Source: Rhodospirillaceae bacterium (GTDB lineage Bacteria > Pseudomonadota > Alphaproteobacteria > Rhodospirillales > Rhodospirillaceae). Taken from it: a DNA stretch of 64,000 nucleotides. Location: NCBI GenBank assembly GCA_947476925.1, contig CANJSF010000002.1:62001-126000 (forward strand). Reading direction: 5' to 3'. Below are positions 19,384 through 31,167 of this stretch, one piece after another (the first letter of the stretch is position 1; each line of letters starts with the position of its first letter). The notes under the pieces were generated by a model. The model worked only from the letters and a program-made list of their open reading frames with translations. It searched no databases and was not told where the DNA came from. The translations under genes and the position numbers were made by a program.

Positions 19384-20529
19384 GTGACCGCAGGAACCGC
19401 AGGCGTTTTGCGCCTAGATCTCACGGCCTTTCGCTCTTATGCCCATTTACGTCTTGATGTTGCCTTGGGCCCTCTCGTGTTCACCGGCCCCAATGGGGCG
19501 GGCAAAACCAATTTGCTTGAAGCCGTGTCATTCCTCAGCCCAGGCCGGGGCTTGCGCGGTGCCAAGCTCCTTTCGGTGGCCAGGGCTCCTGGTACTCAGC
19601 CGTGGGCCGTGGCCGCCTTGGGCACCAATCCCGACGGCGATATTCGCCTGGGCACAGGTTTGTCGGGGGATGGCAAAGACAAGCGCTTGGTGCATGTGAA
19701 CGGCTTGGCCGTCAAAGGCCAGGGCACACTCAGCCGCCATTTGGGCGTGGTGTGGCTGACGCCTGCCATGGACCGGATTTTCTTAGACGCGCCGTCATCA
19801 CGTCGGCGATTTCTAGATCGTCTCGTGACGGCTTTTGACCCCGACCAAACCGGGCGTATTGCCGCGTATGAACATGCCCTCCGTCAACGCATGCGGCTGC
19901 TGCGCGACGGCATCGACGACAAAGCTTGGTTCTCGGCCTTAGAAGACACGCTGGCGCGCTATGGCGTTGCGATTGCTGCCGCGCGCGCGGACTTGATACG
20001 GCGTTTAAACGTGGCGCTCCACGAGGTGCGCGGGCCTTTCCCAGGCGCCGTCCTGGCGCTGATGGGCGAGGTTGATCGCTGGTTAGCCGACATGCCCGCC
20101 GTCGACGTCGAGCAAAAGCTCCGCATCGCACTTGCAAGCTCACGCATGGCTCAAATGCCCGATGAAGGGCCCCATCGCTCTGACCTAGCGGTCACGTTTG
20201 GCTGTCCTGGTCACGCCAGCCATGGTTTGGCTGCGGCCATGTGCTCGACGGGCGAGCAAAAAGCTCTGCTGATTTCCATGGTTTTGGCTTCGGCCCGGCT
20301 GCAAGCCGCCAAGCGGGGTTTTCCGCCGGTCCTCTTGCTCGACGAAATTGCCGCGCACCTCGATCCCCAACGCCGCGAGGCCCTGTTTGCCGAGATTTTG
20401 GCCATGGGCGCGCAAGCCTGGATGACGGGAACAGATCAGGAGTTATTTGCAGGTTTGGGCAATACAGCGCAATATTGGCGCGTGCAGCAGAATACTATGG
20501 TTCCAAGCCCTCGCCACGAGGCCGTTTGA
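19384..20529 (+). CDS. recF: DNA replication and repair protein RecF
   Basis: 381 residues from a GTG start with no clear ribosome site, so it may depend on upstream translation. RecF is an SMC-like ATPase that helps load RecA at gaps. The Walker A motif is GPNGAGKTNLL (near residue 37), the ABC signature STGEQKALLISMVLA, and Walker B VLLLDEIAAHLD. The N-terminal LRLDLTAFRSYAHL is typical. It lies between dnaN and gyrB. Confidence 0.95.
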   Translation: MTAGTAGVLRLDLTAFRSYAHLRLDVALGPLVFTGPNGAGKTNLLEAVSFLSPGRGLRGAKLLSVARAPGTQPWAVAALGTNPDGDIRLGTGLSGDGKDKRLVHVNGLAVKGQGTLSRHLGVVWLTPAMDRIFLDAPSSRRRFLDRLVTAFDPDQTGRIAAYEHALRQRMRLLRDGIDDKAWFSALEDTLARYGVAIAAARADLIRRLNVALHEVRGPFPGAVLALMGEVDRWLADMPAVDVEQKLRIALASSRMAQMPDEGPHRSDLAVTFGCPGHASHGLAAAMCSTGEQKALLISMVLASARLQAAKRGFPPVLLLDEIAAHLDPQRREALFAEILAMGAQAWMTGTDQELFAGLGNTAQYWRVQQNTMVPSPRHEAV

Positions 20530-20566
20530 GGCCTATTCTAAGGCTGTTAAAACGACGAGATTTTAA

Positions 20567-23062
<2,496 letters not shown>

Positions 23063-23077
23063 CGCGGGCCAGCGACG

Positions 23078-23932
23078 CTAACCATGCTCGAAGCTGGTGA
23101 TGATATGCTCGGCAAGACGCTGACCGGCAGCTGAGAGTTTTGGCGCGCGCAGCAGGGCAAGTTCGGTATCATCAAGTTGTGGTAAGCCAAAGCGCTTGCC
23201 CAAAACGCGTAAATCGCTAGGCACCATGTCTTTGGACAAAACGCTCACACCTAATCCGGCGCGCACCGCGGCATGAATTCCTGCCAGGCTGGGGCTGCTA
23301 TACACCATGCGCCAGCGTCGCTTAGCGCGGTCGAGCGCGGCTAGAGCGCGCTTTCGGTAAACATCGGGTGGAGGCGATAGCACCAGCGGCAAGACCGCTT
23401 CGCGTGACCAATCACGTCCCTGCGCTCCAACCCAGACAAGCGGTTCACGCCAAACTTCGACACCAACACTTTTGGCTTGGGGCTCGCGCTTGACCAGGAC
23501 CAAATCAAACGCTCCCTCGCCAAAGGCTTGCATCAGGTTGACGGTAAAATCGCAGCTTACCTCCAGCGTCACGCCCGGGTGGCTCTCGGCAAAGCGGGCC
23601 AGCACTTGTGGCAGGTGTGTGGTGGCAAAGTCTTCGGGCGTGCCAAGTCTCACTTGGCCTTGAACTGTTGGCTCACCCAGACGTGCGCGGGCTTCGTCGC
23701 TTAAGCGCAATAGATCGCGCGCATAACCCATGAGAATCTCGCCATCGGGCGAGAGAACGCTGCGTCGTCCTTCCAGTCGGAAAACCTTGCGGCCCACCTG
23801 CTCTTCGAGGCGACGGACTTGTAAACTGATGGCGGCTTGGGTTCGCCCCAAACGATCACCGGCAGCTCGAAAGCCGCCGGCGTCGACGATGGTCAAAAAA
23901 GTGCGAAGGAGGTCGAGGTTTAAGCTGCGCAT
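23078..23932 (-). CDS. LysR family transcriptional regulator
   Basis: 284 residues. The N-terminal winged helix-turn-helix (residues 1-60) reads LDLLRTFLTIVDAGGFRAAGDRLGRTQAAISLQVRRLEEQVG in segments typical of the family, followed by a linker helix and a periplasmic-binding-protein-like effector domain. Its start lies inside the end of the NADP-IDH gene (13-bp overlap), so the two are co-transcribed. The effector is unknown. A role in controlling the IDH gene is possible but not shown. Confidence 0.92.
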   Translation of the reverse strand: MRSLNLDLLRTFLTIVDAGGFRAAGDRLGRTQAAISLQVRRLEEQVGRKVFRLEGRRSVLSPDGEILMGYARDLLRLSDEARARLGEPTVQGQVRLGTPEDFATTHLPQVLARFAESHPGVTLEVSCDFTVNLMQAFGEGAFDLVLVKREPQAKSVGVEVWREPLVWVGAQGRDWSREAVLPLVLSPPPDVYRKRALAALDRAKRRWRMVYSSPSLAGIHAAVRAGLGVSVLSKDMVPSDLRVLGKRFGLPQLDDTELALLRAPKLSAAGQRLAEHIITSFEHG

Positions 23933-25467
23933 GGAAGCGGGGTTGTCGTAACGGGCAGGGCATTATCACTTTCGCCTTGGGCTTTTGTGAAAGCATCGAC
24001 GCCATCGAACTGCTGTAGCTTCTCAACATGCATCCAACGGTCTGTGCCGCTCACGCACGCGAGTAAGGCCATAATTTGCCGATCGCTGACCCCGCCCACT
24101 TCTGACGTCGTAATAAACCGGCAGCGCCAATGATCAACCGTATCAACCTCCCCACCGATGGCCGGAAACACCTGAGTTCCGCGATTGGAAATCATTTTTA
24201 GCTTAAAGCCCGTCTCGGCACCTGCTGCCGTCATCCGTGCGCCCAACTGAGCGGCGGTATCTGCCGCTTCAACAAACACGTCCACACCGATCACTTGGCG
24301 CGTAGCTGGGGTTACGGTCACCGGGTTGCGGGCGACTTTTGGCATCTCAACAGGCGCATACGCCCTGCCTGACCACACACGCTGCGTGGCCGTCAGTTGG
24401 GCTATCACCGCCTGTGTAAACTCAGCTGTCGTGGCCGCCACACCTTTGGCCAAATCCGGCGTCAAGTGCGTTCCTATTTTCAACGTCTCTTTCAATGCGG
24501 CACTCACCCGCTCGGCGACATCGAATTTGCCAATGTGGCGCAGCATCATTACCAAAGCTTGGATCATCGCCGTGGGGTTGGCTTTGCCTTGACCGGCAAT
24601 GTCGGGTGCCGAACCATGCACAGCTTCAAACATCGCAACTTTGTCGCCAAGGTTGGCACTGGCAGCAACACCTAAGCCGCCCACCAGGCCGGCAGCCAAG
24701 TCGCTCAAGATGTCGCCGTTCATGTTGGTCATGACGATGACATCGAACTGTTCAGGGGCAATAACCATTTGGTGCGCGCAATTATCAACAATCATGTGCT
24801 TGGCGGTGATGCCCGGGTAATCGACGGCGACGGCTTCGAAGGTGCGTTTGAGCAAGCCTTCAGTCTGTTTCAAGATATTAGCCTTAGTGGCGCAGTGCAC
24901 GGTTTTGCGGCCCTGCGATTTGGCTAACTCGAATGCCAATCGGGCAATTTTTTCACAGCCTTTTTGCGTAATGATCTTCAAGCTTTGCGCAACGCCGGGG
25001 GTTTGCATGTGCTCAATCCCGGCATACAGGTCTTCCACATTTTCGCGCACCACAACAAAGTCGATGTTCCTGCCTGCAAACGGCGTGGCGATACCCGGCA
25101 GTTCCGCGATGGGCCGAATATTGCCGTAGGTCTCGAACAATTTGCGCAGTGTTACGTTGGCGCTTTTACCGCCAAAGCCGACGGGTGTTTCCAAAGGGCC
25201 CTTCAGCACGATTCCTGTCTTCGCAATCGAGTTGATCGTGGCGTGCGGCACGCCCGATGTGATGCCCTTGGCGAAGCTTTGTGCCCCAGCCTCGGCTATC
25301 TCCCAGGCGATATTGGCGCCCGCCGCATCGGCAACGGCCATGGCCGCACCAACAACTTCAGGGCCTATGCCATCGCCCGGCAGAACGGTCACGGCTGTTT
25401 TAGCAGCAAAGCTGCGCAAATCCGTTGCGCTGTGAATCGGTGTTTCGTTCGTGTCGATTTTGCCCAT
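23920..25467 (-). CDS. NADP-dependent isocitrate dehydrogenase, Rickettsia/Thermus type
   Basis: 515 residues from the ATG at 25467: GGAG lies eight bases upstream of it, but only two bases from the ATG at 25473. It oxidatively decarboxylates isocitrate to 2-oxoglutarate. The core (about residues 20-350) has PGDGIGPEVVG, GFGGKSANVTLRKLFETYGNIRP (in parts), VVRENVEDLYAGIEH and AVHGSAPDIAGQGKANPTAMIQ. An extra C-terminal domain of about 130 residues, starting near NPVTVTPATRQVIGVDVF, is the hallmark of the long form known from Thermus and Rickettsia, not the usual alphaproteobacterial icd. A LysR gene overlaps its end. Confidence 0.88.
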   Translation of the reverse strand: MGKIDTNETPIHSATDLRSFAAKTAVTVLPGDGIGPEVVGAAMAVADAAGANIAWEIAEAGAQSFAKGITSGVPHATINSIAKTGIVLKGPLETPVGFGGKSANVTLRKLFETYGNIRPIAELPGIATPFAGRNIDFVVVRENVEDLYAGIEHMQTPGVAQSLKIITQKGCEKIARLAFELAKSQGRKTVHCATKANILKQTEGLLKRTFEAVAVDYPGITAKHMIVDNCAHQMVIAPEQFDVIVMTNMNGDILSDLAAGLVGGLGVAASANLGDKVAMFEAVHGSAPDIAGQGKANPTAMIQALVMMLRHIGKFDVAERVSAALKETLKIGTHLTPDLAKGVAATTAEFTQAVIAQLTATQRVWSGRAYAPVEMPKVARNPVTVTPATRQVIGVDVFVEAADTAAQLGARMTAAGAETGFKLKMISNRGTQVFPAIGGEVDTVDHWRCRFITTSEVGGVSDRQIMALLACVSGTDRWMHVEKLQQFDGVDAFTKAQGESDNALPVTTTPLPCAA

Positions 25468-25680
25468 GGTCATATCTCCGATTCCTTGATGTTGCCGATC
25501 TTGCGTTGGGTCGAAGGCGTTGTTGCTGCCCGCGAGGTGTCGGCACCATGATGGAAAACGTTAGATGATAAAAATTAATAGTTTAAATGTTTTAGATAAT
25601 CTTTTGCTTATGTGTTTATGCGCCAAAGATAGGGCCGCCCGCTCGGCGGAAGTGATGATTACTATTAAAAGTCGAGGTTT

Positions 25681-25974
25681 CTATTCAGGCTTGACCGACA
25701 AAACCATTCGATCGTCGTCTTGCAGCGATGTGACTGTGCGGAAGTGATCTTCCCAGGCGTCGGCGAATTCATTCAAAGCCTGCAGGACCACGCCATCCAT
25801 GGTTTTTTCCATTTTGCGTGCCAGCGCTATCAGGCGCTTTTCTAAGTCCTTGGGCAACGCTTGGCCGGCTTTCGCGTTCTTGGCTGCGGGTTTTTTAGCT
25901 TTTGTGGTGGCGGTTTTGGCGGGTTTGCCTTTGGTCTTTTTGCTTTTGCTGCGCGTGGAGGCCATGGTTTTCAT
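25681..25974 (-). CDS. Small protein with Lys/Ala-rich histone-H1-like tail
   Basis: 97 residues from the ATG at 25974 (an alternative ATG is at 25965). The first 40 residues are almost all Lys, Ala, Thr and Ser (AKKPAAKNAKAG), like the tails of bacterial histone-H1-like proteins. Residues 45-97 form an acidic, probably helical domain (EKRLIALARKMEKTMDGVVLQALNEF). I do not recognise the family. A DNA- or RNA-binding role is a guess from the basic tail. It is divergent from the PBP gene at 26064. Confidence 0.6.
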   Translation of the reverse strand: MKTMASTRSKSKKTKGKPAKTATTKAKKPAAKNAKAGQALPKDLEKRLIALARKMEKTMDGVVLQALNEFADAWEDHFRTVTSLQDDDRMVLSVKPE

Positions 25975-26063
25975 ACTCTCTTTGTCATTCTCGCCGAGAC
26001 TTTGCCGCAATTGACGTTTAAGCCCGGCACCGTGCACTTTGAACGATAAGCTATATCATACCG

Positions 26064-28016
26064 ATGTCCCAAAAACATACTGAGCGCGACGACGACGACG
26101 GCCCAAAACCTGCGCCCACTCAAAAGCGCGGCAAAAAGGCTGCAGCGCCAACCGCGCGTCCTGGCTCACACCAAGGCTCAAGGGTCTGGCGCTGGGTGTC
26201 TAACATTCTGGCTCTGGGTGTTTGGGCCGGTGTCTTTGGTGGCGCGGTGCTGGGCTACTTGGCGCTGACGCTCCCGCCCATCGACTCTGCCTCGCTCACG
26301 CGCCGCCCCAATATTGTCATTCTCGATGCAAGCGGCGCCGAGCTGGGTAGTTTTGGCGATATTTATGGCGAAGCCGTTGCGCTGAAAGATCTGCCCAAGC
26401 ATTTGCCCGCAGCCGTCGTCGCTATCGAAGATCGGCGTTTTTACGATCACTTCGGGATTGATCTGCGTGGGTTGGCGCGCGCGATGGTGGCAAACGCGCA
26501 AGCCAAAGGTGTTGTGCAAGGCGGTTCAACCATTACGCAGCAGGTCGCCAAGAATTTATTTCTCACACCCGAACGTACGCTCACCCGCAAACTGCGCGAA
26601 GTGCTGCTGGCCTTGTGGCTCGAGCGCAATTTCACCAAAGACGAAATACTGACCATCTATCTCAACCGCGTTTATTTGGGGGCCGGCACCTACGGTGTCG
26701 AGGCCGCGTCACAGCGCTACTTTGGGCGCTCGGCCGCTGAGTTGGGCGTTTATCAATCGGCCGTGTTGGCGGGGCTGCTGAAAGCCCCGTCGCGCTACAA
26801 TCCGACGAACAACGCCGAACTGGCCAAAGCCCGGGCGCAAATTGTTCTGAAAACAATGGTTGAAACCGGCGCGCTCACTGATGCCCAAGCTAAGTCTGCG
26901 CAACAAAACGCCACGCTGATTCTCAGAAGCGCGGCGGCGACCAAACATGCCATGCGCGCGCGCTACTTCTCAGATTGGATTTTATCGCAACTCGACTCAT
27001 TCGTTGGCACCGTTGATCGCGACCTCATTGTCCGCACCACGCTCGATGGGTCCACCCAAGCTGCGGCCGAAGTTGCGCTGGAAAAGCAACTCGACGCCTC
27101 GGGCGCCGCGCAAAAAATCGGCGAGGGGGCCGTATTGTCGTTATCTCCTGACGGTGCGGTGCGCGCCATGGTCGGGGGGCGCAATTACGCCGACAGCCAG
27201 TTCAACCGCGTCACTCAAGCGTCGCGCCAGCCCGGCTCGGCGTTTAAACCCTTTGTGTATCTGGCCGCGCTTGATGCGGGCTATCAGCCCGACGATCACG
27301 TCACCGATGGGCCCATTAATATCGGCGGATGGAAGCCGCAAAATTTCTCGGGCAAATATGCAGGGCCGATCACGGTTCACGCTGCCTTGGCAGAATCAAT
27401 CAACACCGTGGCCGTGCGGCTGGCCCAATCGGCTGGGCCCAAGGCTGTGGTGGCCACCGCGCACCGTCTGGGCATTGGTTCGGATTTGAAGCCTGAGCTG
27501 TCATTGGCCTTGGGGTCGGCGGAAGTCACGCTGCTGGAACTCACCTCGGCTTATGCGCCTTTTGCCAACGGCGGACTGGCGATTTTGCCATACGCAATTA
27601 CGCAAATCACAGATCGTGATGGCGCTGTTGTCTATCAGCGTCAGGCCGACGAGTTGGGTCGCATCATCGCGCCCGAGCGTGTTGCCACGATGAACCGCAT
27701 GATGCGCGAGGTGATCGAGGCGGGCACCGGAAAGGCGGCGGCGTTTGGGTTTCCGGCCGCCGGCAAAACCGGTACCAGTTCCGATTTTCGCGATGCCTGG
27801 TTTATCGGCTATACCGCCGAGTTGGTCACCGGCGTGTGGGTTGGCAATGACGATGGCGCATTTATGAAAGGCGTCACCGGCGGCGGAGTGCCCGCGCGCA
27901 TCTGGCACGATGTCATGGCCGCCGCACACAAAGACCACCAACCCATCGATTTGTCCGGTTTAGAGGAAGATCAAAACTTATTTGCCAAGTTCTGGCAGTC
28001 TGTGGTTGGCGACTAG
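26064..28016 (+). CDS. Class A penicillin-binding protein (transglycosylase/transpeptidase)
   Basis: 650 residues. It polymerises and cross-links peptidoglycan in the periplasm. A charged cytosolic tail of about 40 residues is followed by a membrane helix (about 44-68). The glycosyltransferase domain has catalytic Glu122 in VAIEDRRFYDHFG, GGSTITQQVAKNLFL and RKLREVLLALWLE. The transpeptidase has the nucleophile Ser392 in GSAFKPF, the SIN motif in ESINTVAVR, and KTG with Lys568. Both domains look intact. Its stop overlaps that of the convergent MFS gene in CTAG (28013-28016). Confidence 0.95.
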   Translation: MSQKHTERDDDDGPKPAPTQKRGKKAAAPTARPGSHQGSRVWRWVSNILALGVWAGVFGGAVLGYLALTLPPIDSASLTRRPNIVILDASGAELGSFGDIYGEAVALKDLPKHLPAAVVAIEDRRFYDHFGIDLRGLARAMVANAQAKGVVQGGSTITQQVAKNLFLTPERTLTRKLREVLLALWLERNFTKDEILTIYLNRVYLGAGTYGVEAASQRYFGRSAAELGVYQSAVLAGLLKAPSRYNPTNNAELAKARAQIVLKTMVETGALTDAQAKSAQQNATLILRSAAATKHAMRARYFSDWILSQLDSFVGTVDRDLIVRTTLDGSTQAAAEVALEKQLDASGAAQKIGEGAVLSLSPDGAVRAMVGGRNYADSQFNRVTQASRQPGSAFKPFVYLAALDAGYQPDDHVTDGPINIGGWKPQNFSGKYAGPITVHAALAESINTVAVRLAQSAGPKAVVATAHRLGIGSDLKPELSLALGSAEVTLLELTSAYAPFANGGLAILPYAITQITDRDGAVVYQRQADELGRIIAPERVATMNRMMREVIEAGTGKAAAFGFPAAGKTGTSSDFRDAWFIGYTAELVTGVWVGNDDGAFMKGVTGGGVPARIWHDVMAAAHKDHQPIDLSGLEEDQNLFAKFWQSVVGD

Positions 28017-29212
28017 CGCGCGTTTTTTTCCGCGCGCAGCACAATGCCATAAAAAACCACGACGCTCATTGCTGTGGTGCAGACAATCACTGCGAAAAGC
28101 GGCGTGGCGCTGTGATCAAGAAGCGCACCAACAATGGCCCCGACGATGGCACCCAATAACATTTGAAGAAAACTCGCCACACTTGAGGCCGTGCCCGCCA
28201 TTTCGGGGAAGGGGCCTAACGCGCCGGCCGTCGAGTTGGGGAAAACCAACGCGCACGATAAAAACACAAACGCCACGGGGCCAATAACGGCGGGCAGCGA
28301 CATCACGCCCATCAAAGCCAGTGCCAGGCCCGAACATCCAGCAGCCAGACCGATCCAGACGCCGATTTTCATCATGCCCAGAAGGCCGACGCGTTTGGTG
28401 AAGCGTCCCCCCACAAGCGAACCGGTCACAAATCCAAGAGCAACAAACACAAATAGGAATCCAAAGTTTTCTGGCGCCACACCCAATACGCCAATCAGCA
28501 CAAACGCTCCGCCAGAAATAAAACTAAAAAGCCCCCCATAAGAAAATCCCGATGTCAGCGCATAGCCCAGGAAGGCGCGGTGAGTGAACAAGTGACCCAC
28601 ATGACGCATCAGTTGCGTCGGGTTGGTGGCCTGCGCATTAAGATTCTTGTTGGTTTCGCCCAAATAAGCAGACGCAGCGAGCGTGAGCGCAGTCCCCAAA
28701 ACAGCTAACGCATAAAACTGCCCGCGCCAGCCAAACGTGAGGTGCACCCAGCCGCCGATCATGGGCGCCATTGCGGGGGCCAAAGCCATCGCACCTGCCA
28801 TGTAAGACATCACGCGTGCCGCATCTTCGCGGGCAAACAGATCGCGCACGACGGCCCGCGATAGAACCGCGCCCGCGCAGCCGCCGAGCGCTTCCACGAA
28901 TCGCAAAGCAATCAATTGCTCGACACTCGTGGCAAAGGCACATGCCAAACTCGCCAGTGTGTACAGCGCCATTCCAATTAACAGCGCGGGCCGACGGCCG
29001 ATACGGTCCGACAGCGGCCCATAGAAAAGAGTGCCGACGGCAAAGCCGCCCATAAAGAAACTCAAGGTCAGCTGGGTTTGCGACACACTGGCGCCCAGCG
29101 TCTCAGCCAAGCTGGGCAATGACGGTAAGTATAAATCCGTCGACACCGGACCAATGGCGGCCAGTAAAGTCAGCAGTACTACTATTGTGGTGGTCGATCG
29201 TTTTTGGGCCAT
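28013..29212 (-). CDS. Bcr/CflA-type MFS multidrug efflux transporter
   Basis: 399 residues from the ATG at 29212 (a longer frame to 29296 exists but is unlikely). About 12 hydrophobic segments are visible. The N-terminal TDLYLPSLPSLAETLG and GPLSDRIGRRPALLIG (MFS loop 2-3 signature) match the Bcr/CflA subfamily, which exports bicyclomycin, chloramphenicol and similar drugs by proton antiport. Substrate not determinable. Transcribed towards the PBP gene and sharing its stop word. Confidence 0.9.
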   Translation of the reverse strand: MAQKRSTTTIVVLLTLLAAIGPVSTDLYLPSLPSLAETLGASVSQTQLTLSFFMGGFAVGTLFYGPLSDRIGRRPALLIGMALYTLASLACAFATSVEQLIALRFVEALGGCAGAVLSRAVVRDLFAREDAARVMSYMAGAMALAPAMAPMIGGWVHLTFGWRGQFYALAVLGTALTLAASAYLGETNKNLNAQATNPTQLMRHVGHLFTHRAFLGYALTSGFSYGGLFSFISGGAFVLIGVLGVAPENFGFLFVFVALGFVTGSLVGGRFTKRVGLLGMMKIGVWIGLAAGCSGLALALMGVMSLPAVIGPVAFVFLSCALVFPNSTAGALGPFPEMAGTASSVASFLQMLLGAIVGAIVGALLDHSATPLFAVIVCTTAMSVVVFYGIVLRAEKNAR

Positions 29213-29767
29213 AGATATGGTGTGTGGGCTGCGCTGAAGACGATATTTGGTGGGATTGCCCTGGCTTTTGCCCGCAGAGCGGCCGATTTTGGACACTCAG
29301 CCGTTTTTTCCCAGGCCGGTCAAGCAACGAATTGAAAACACGGGTGAATTTCGATTCATGCACAACGTGTGGAAAACGCCTGGCCGCTCAGTGAAAGCCG
29401 TCTATTGCGATCATGAGCATAAACAGCTCGATCTTGAAATAATAAGAATCAATCAGTTGATTTTGCGTAAGTTAATTTTTGTTGCCCTGGAGTCCAGCGC
29501 CTGGATAATCAGCCTACGCGTGCTGCTTGGAACAGACAGCATGTTTTTGTTGGGCAATGGATAGAGCCAAGATGGCCGCCTTGCTCGGAGAACCATCCGG
29601 CCTGTTAACTTTTGGTCGGCTAAAGTTCTCCAAACCGTCAATGCCCCCAGCACGGTCACGGTGGGGCGGCGGTTGCGAAGGGTCGGCAAAATACCCAGGG
29701 ATGGGTTCGGGCATGAGCCCGCAGCGACGTGAATTGATTGTATTTGGTTTGGACGAGGAGCGTTTGC
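29213..29767. other. Non-coding stretch between the MFS and SleB genes
   Basis: About 555 bp with no supportable gene. Two open frames (29247-29564 plus, 29453-29782 minus) have no ribosome site and no recognisable features. The region holds the divergent promoters of the two flanking genes, an AT-rich part near 29430-29480 and a small palindrome CTGGAGTCCAG near 29488. I see no tRNA or clear terminator. Confidence 0.5.
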
Positions 29768-30457
29768 ATGATCCTCATGCATTTAATGCCGCGCCGGTTT
29801 TCGGCCGCACACCACCGACGAAGCGGTGTGCTCTCCACCACAGCGGCCATCGTGGCGTCGCTGGCGGCTGCCCTGTTTCCGGTTGGCGCCTTTGCCCGGG
29901 ATATCCCAGATGACCTGCAAATCGATTATTCCAGCCTAGCCGTTTCTAAAGAAGAACTCGTTTGCCTGGCGCTCAACGATTATTGGGAAGCGCGCAGCGA
30001 AGTGATTGCCGGGCGTGTGGCGGTGGCGCGCGTCGTTCTCAATCGCGCCATGGACCCGCGCTATCCGTCAAACATTTGTGATGTGGTCAAGCAATCGCGC
30101 GGCGGCCAAATGCACAAGTGCCAATTCTCATGGTACTGCGATGGCAAGACCGACACGCCTTACGATCCCAAGGTCTGGCGCGATTCGATTAAAATTGCAG
30201 CCGCCGTTTTGCAAAAAGATTCGTCCATGGTCGATCCGACCGATGGGGCCTTGTGGTACCACGCCGACTTTATCCGCCCGTCGTGGGCCATGGGTTACGA
30301 GTCGACCACGATCATCGGCACGCACGTCTTCTATCGCGAACCAATCGAGATGGGCGAAGCGCCGCGCCGCAAGCCATTCGTCGAGCGTCTGAATGCGTTT
30401 GCCGATTTTGTCGTCACCCGCAAAACCGGCGGCACGCGCACCATCGCTTCAAGATAA
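29768..30457 (+). CDS. Cell wall hydrolase, SleB (Hydrolase_2) family
   Basis: 229 residues from the ATG at 29768, with GAGGAG seven bases upstream. A basic N-terminus and hydrophobic segment (AAIVASLAAALFPVGAFA) form a signal peptide. The catalytic domain begins LVCLALNDYWEARSEVIAGRVAVARVVLNR (in parts) and includes CQFSWYCDGK and GALWYHADFIRPSWA, typical of the lytic transglycosylase family of SleB and CwlJ. Here it probably remodels peptidoglycan in the periplasm rather than acting in spores. The convergent ygjP-like gene ends five bases downstream. Confidence 0.88.
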   Translation: MILMHLMPRRFSAAHHRRSGVLSTTAAIVASLAAALFPVGAFARDIPDDLQIDYSSLAVSKEELVCLALNDYWEARSEVIAGRVAVARVVLNRAMDPRYPSNICDVVKQSRGGQMHKCQFSWYCDGKTDTPYDPKVWRDSIKIAAAVLQKDSSMVDPTDGALWYHADFIRPSWAMGYESTTIIGTHVFYREPIEMGEAPRRKPFVERLNAFADFVVTRKTGGTRTIASR

Positions 30458-30462
30458 TAAAT

Positions 30463-31167
30463 TCAAATATATCTGTGCAGGCTGGCGCCGTGATGCCGCA
30501 GCCACACGCGTGGCGTTTTGATGTTTCCCACAAGTGATTCCACGACACGCCAGAACACGGGTGAGTGATTCATGTGTTTGAGGTGCGCAACCTCGTGGGC
30601 CACCACATAGGCGGCAATCTCGCGCGGGGCCAGCATCAGCCGCCACGACAACGATAATTTTCCATCCCGCGTGCAACTGCCCCAACGTGATCTGGTGTCG
30701 CGCAGGGCCACACGCGTCACACGAACGTTCAGCGTCGCGGCAAAATCTCGAGCCCACGCCGAAAAAATGGTGCGCGCCTCTGCCTTCAGCCAGTCTTTCA
30801 GCCGGCGTGGCAGGTGTTCCGGCGCCCCTGACACATAAATCGTCGAACCCTCGCGCCACACACCACGTTTTGCGGTGCTGTGCTCGCTGATGATGCATCT
30901 CTCGCCAAGCAGCGAAAGTTCGCTGCCATGGCTTAGCGCCATGCGCGGGGGCAGACTGGCCAACTGCTTGGTAATCCATTCTCGCTTTTCAGTGACAAAG
31001 CGTGTGACTAATGTTTCGGGGCACCGCGTGGGCCGCACCAAAACAATACACCCGCGCGCAACATCAACGCGCAAACTGACGCGTCGCGCCCGCGCACTGA
31101 CTTCAAGTACAAGGCGCTCATGATCGTCGTCGCTTGATTCCAATGCGGCGTGCCTGGCAATTGGCAT
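30463..31167 (-). CDS. YgjP-like (DUF45) zinc metallopeptidase
   Basis: 234 residues from the ATG at 31167, which overlaps the ycgN stop in TGATG; a start five codons upstream is possible. The zinc motif is VAHEVAHLKHMNHSPVFW (HEVAH plus a downstream His), preceded by DTRSRWGSCTRDGKLSLSWRL in segments, the diagnostic RWGSC block of the WLM/YgjP family. The N-terminal half is a beta-rich DUF45 region. The natural substrate is unknown. Last gene of the ccm-sco1-ycgN run. Confidence 0.88.
   Translation of the reverse strand: MPIARHAALESSDDDHERLVLEVSARARRVSLRVDVARGCIVLVRPTRCPETLVTRFVTEKREWITKQLASLPPRMALSHGSELSLLGERCIISEHSTAKRGVWREGSTIYVSGAPEHLPRRLKDWLKAEARTIFSAWARDFAATLNVRVTRVALRDTRSRWGSCTRDGKLSLSWRLMLAPREIAAYVVAHEVAHLKHMNHSPVFWRVVESLVGNIKTPRVWLRHHGASLHRYI

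Noticed and set aside
25575-25600. Possible CtrA site in the AT-rich stretch upstream of the NADP-IDH gene
   Set aside because: TTAA words occur but the spacing is four bases rather than the seven of the CtrA motif.
29247-29564. Plus-strand open frame of 105 codons
   Set aside because: No ribosome site, no recognisable motif and odd composition; it overlaps another unsupported frame on the minus strand (29453-29782).
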